Shown here: positions 21,080-22,893 of the stretch, in pieces
Layout of the letters: each line of letters opens with the position of its first letter
How positions within the stretch are numbered: position 1 is the stretch's first letter
DNA from: G963692885 sp964657395
GTDB taxonomy: Bacteria; Acidobacteriota; Terriglobia; Terriglobales; Acidobacteriaceae
Length of the DNA: 22,893 nt
Reading direction: 5' to 3'
Assembly: GCA_964657395.1 (NCBI GenBank)
Contig: CAZZUX010000063.1
Coordinates: 1-22,893 of the forward strand
Position numbers and translations under genes: made by a program
Notes under the pieces: model-generated
The model's input: only the letters and a program-made list of their open reading frames with translations
Told to the model about the DNA's origin: nothing
Database searches by the model: none

Positions 21080-22893
21080 CTAGACCTTGAGAGCGCGCTG
21101 CACATCGCGCACGCCGGACACCCTGCGCAAGGAAGTGACGATGCGCGTCAGGTGACGAACATCTTCGGCTTCAAGTACGAACTCGACCACAGCCTCGGCG
21201 CCGGTGCCGGCCTTGGAATCGACTCCGCGGATGTTGGTCCCGTCGTCGCTGATGACAGCCGTCAATTCCTTCAACATACCAGCGCGATCATCGCAGTAGA
21301 TCACGACTTTAACCGGATAGGTCATCTTGCGGCCATTCGCGGCTTCGTCCGGGCTTGGCGCCCACTCGACTGAAATGCGGCGATCTGATTCATAGAGCAG
21401 ATTCTGTACGTTGGGACATCGACGGGCGTGGACGGCTACGCCTTTGCCGCGAGTGACGTAGCCGACGATCTCTTCACCGCGAATCGGATTACAACATCGC
21501 GCTCGATAAACCAGCAGGTCATCCTGACCCTCGACTTCGAGAGCGTCTGATCGAGGATTGAGATGCACACGGCGCACGGCTTCCGACATACCGCCTACTC
21601 GCGTGTCGACGCTGTTGTCTGCTTCTGTTTCACCCGTGCCGGGTGATAGTGCTCCTGGCGAAAGCTTGTTCAGAACCTGGCGCGAAGAGTATTTACCGAA
21701 GCCGACAGCAGCCAGCAGGTCGCTCTGCGTGACGACACCATATTCCCCGGCGACTCGTACATAGTCAGCATCGTGAATCCGGTTGAGCGGGATTTTGTAC
21801 TTGCGGGCTTCGCGCTCCAGCAGCTTCTTGCCGATTTCGATCGCACGCTCGCGCTGATGTTCATTCAGCCAGTGCTTGATCTTGTTGCGTGCTCTTGAGC
21901 TCTTCGCGAAGCTAAGCCAATCCCGGCTGGGCGTATGTCCGCTTTGCGTGACGACCTCGACAATATCGCCATTCTTCAGCTTGGTCCGCAGCTGCACCAT
22001 GCGGCCATTCACCTTGGCGCCGATGCACGTATGGCCGACCTCGGTATGAATGGAGTATGCAAAGTCGATTGGGCTGGCGTCACTGGGCAGGACAACTACC
22101 TTGCCCTTCGGCGTAAACGTGTAAACCTCTTCCGGATAAAGATCGATCTTGAGAGTCGAGAGGAACTCATTCGGATCGGTCATCTCGCGCTGCCACTCTA
22201 CCAGTTGGCGGATCCAGGCGAGCCGCTGTTCGTCCTTCGAGTTGACGGCTGCACCGCCGGCCTTGTACTTCCAGTGCGCGGCGATGCCTTCCTCGGCAAT
22301 GCGGTGCATTTCTTCGGTGCGGATCTGCACTTCAAACTGGTGGCCGCCTTCGCCCATCACCGTGGTGTGCAGCGACTGGTACATGTTGGCACGCGGCATC
22401 GCGATGAAGTCCTTGATGCGGCCGGGCACAGGACGCCAGATGGAATGGATGAGCCCGAAAACGGCGTAACAATCCTGCAGTGTTGCCGTAATGACGCGGA
22501 TCGCGAACAGGTCAAATACCTGGTCAACGGTGGCGGTGCGCTGCGTCTGCAGCTTCTGGTGAATACTGTAAAGCCGCTTGATGCGCCACTGCACGCGTGC
22601 CTTGATACTGTTTTCGGCCAGTTTGTCGTTCAGTGTCTGGACGACAGCTGAGAGGAACTCTTCGCCCTCTTCCCGCCGCGCTTCAACGGCTTCATGCACC
22701 TGCTCATAAGCGAGCGAGTCAACATAACGGAAGGCAAGGTCTTCGAGTTCACCGCGGACCTTACCCATGCCGAGCCGGTGTGCGAGCGGCGCGTAAATGT
22801 CGAGCGTTTCTCGTGCGATTGATTGCTGCCGCTCCGGCCTGAGGTGCTGCAGGGTCCGCATATTGTGCAGACGGTCGGCCAGTTTAATGAGAA
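21080..22893 (-). CDS. rel: RelA/SpoT family (p)ppGpp synthetase/hydrolase, 5' end beyond window
   Basis: About 604 residues are visible; the frame continues beyond 22893, since the first residues read LIKLADRLHNMRTL, part of the conserved HD hydrolase domain. The order that follows is the synthetase domain (DQVFDLFAIRVI, MPRANMYQSLHTTVMG, VQIRT), TGS (FTPKGKVVVLPSDASPIDFAYSIHTEVGHTC), the zinc-finger-like region (ARCCNPIRGEEIVGYVTRGKGVAVHARRCPN) and a C-terminal ACT domain ending in RALKV. The synthetase metal motif is RIKD (22409-22420), the RxKD form of bifunctional Rel/SpoT enzymes rather than ExDD of monofunctional RelA. The enzyme therefore probably both makes and degrades the alarmone, and ACT and TGS allow regulation by the ribosome and by amino acid supply. 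The HDxxED catalytic residues lie outside the window, so hydrolase activity cannot be confirmed. Confidence 0.95.
   Translation of the reverse strand, partial: LIKLADRLHNMRTLQHLRPERQQSIARETLDIYAPLAHRLGMGKVRGELEDLAFRYVDSLAYEQVHEAVEARREEGEEFLSAVVQTLNDKLAENSIKARVQWRIKRLYSIHQKLQTQRTATVDQVFDLFAIRVITATLQDCYAVFGLIHSIWRPVPGRIKDFIAMPRANMYQSLHTTVMGEGGHQFEVQIRTEEMHRIAEEGIAAHWKYKAGGAAVNSKDEQRLAWIRQLVEWQREMTDPNEFLSTLKIDLYPEEVYTFTPKGKVVVLPSDASPIDFAYSIHTEVGHTCIGAKVNGRMVQLRTKLKNGDIVEVVTQSGHTPSRDWLSFAKSSRARNKIKHWLNEHQRERAIEIGKKLLEREARKYKIPLNRIHDADYVRVAGEYGVVTQSDLLAAVGFGKYSSRQVLNKLSPGALSPGTGETEADNSVDTRVGGMSEAVRRVHLNPRSDALEVEGQDDLLVYRARCCNPIRGEEIVGYVTRGKGVAVHARRCPNVQNLLYESDRRISVEWAPSPDEAANGRKMTYPVKVVIYCDDRAGMLKELTAVISDDGTNIRGVDSKAGTGAEAVVEFVLEAEDVRHLTRIVTSLRRVSGVRDVQRALKV

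Noticed and set aside
21935..22651. 238-codon plus-strand frame opposite rel
   Set aside because: It is a shadow of the conserved synthetase and TGS domains on the minus strand.

Overview
The window looks like chromosomal DNA of an acidobacterium, most likely of the Terriglobia/Acidobacteriaceae type. Three things point there: roughly 58-60% GC by eye, two secreted proteins with the VWFA-related domain that is greatly expanded in that phylum, and several short secreted or membrane proteins with no clear relatives outside it. This placement is inference from protein character. There is no rRNA, tRNA, transposase, integrase or CRISPR array.

Layout, left to right. (1) 1-2615: two divergent secreted VWFA-related proteins, the left one running off the window. 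(2) 2672-6663: a Tat-exported M24 (Xaa-Pro type) peptidase converges, with a 3-base gap, on an ATP-grasp ligase; the ligase is divergent from a flavin-dependent monooxygenase-like enzyme. (3) 6721-9982: a small secreted protein, a lone oligopeptide-type ABC ATPase, and a divergent Tat-exported amidase. (4) 10001-11388: ribosomal genes, with rpmB on the minus strand and rplU-rpmA on the plus strand, flanked by two good hairpin terminators. The 405-base gap between rpmB and rplU holds promoter-like sites and two hairpins that may be mRNA leaders. (5) 11428-12594: a seven-helix membrane protein starting at GTG and, just upstream, a 54-residue secreted peptide gene too short for most gene callers. 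(6) 12944-15640: gyrB with its terminator. (7) 15805-16596: a secreted protein made of two related halves. (8) 16649-22893, all minus strand: the RelA/SpoT-family gene rel (5' end outside the window), then a flippase and two family-2 glycosyltransferases joined by ATGA overlaps, then ridA and msrB.

How the genes may work together. The housekeeping functions are translation (L28, L21, L27), DNA topology (GyrB), the stringent response (Rel) and damage repair (RidA, MsrB). The exported peptidase, exported amidase and peptide-type ATPase fit peptide or amide scavenging in the envelope, but no permease or binding protein is present. The flippase and two glycosyltransferases form a compact glycan-export module that lacks a polymerase. 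The least explained parts are the ATP-grasp/flavoenzyme pair, the 54-residue secreted peptide next to a membrane protein with phased promoter repeats, and the structured leader of rplU. I did not find an obvious defence system or a clearly new multi-gene system; the candidates are listed as findings.
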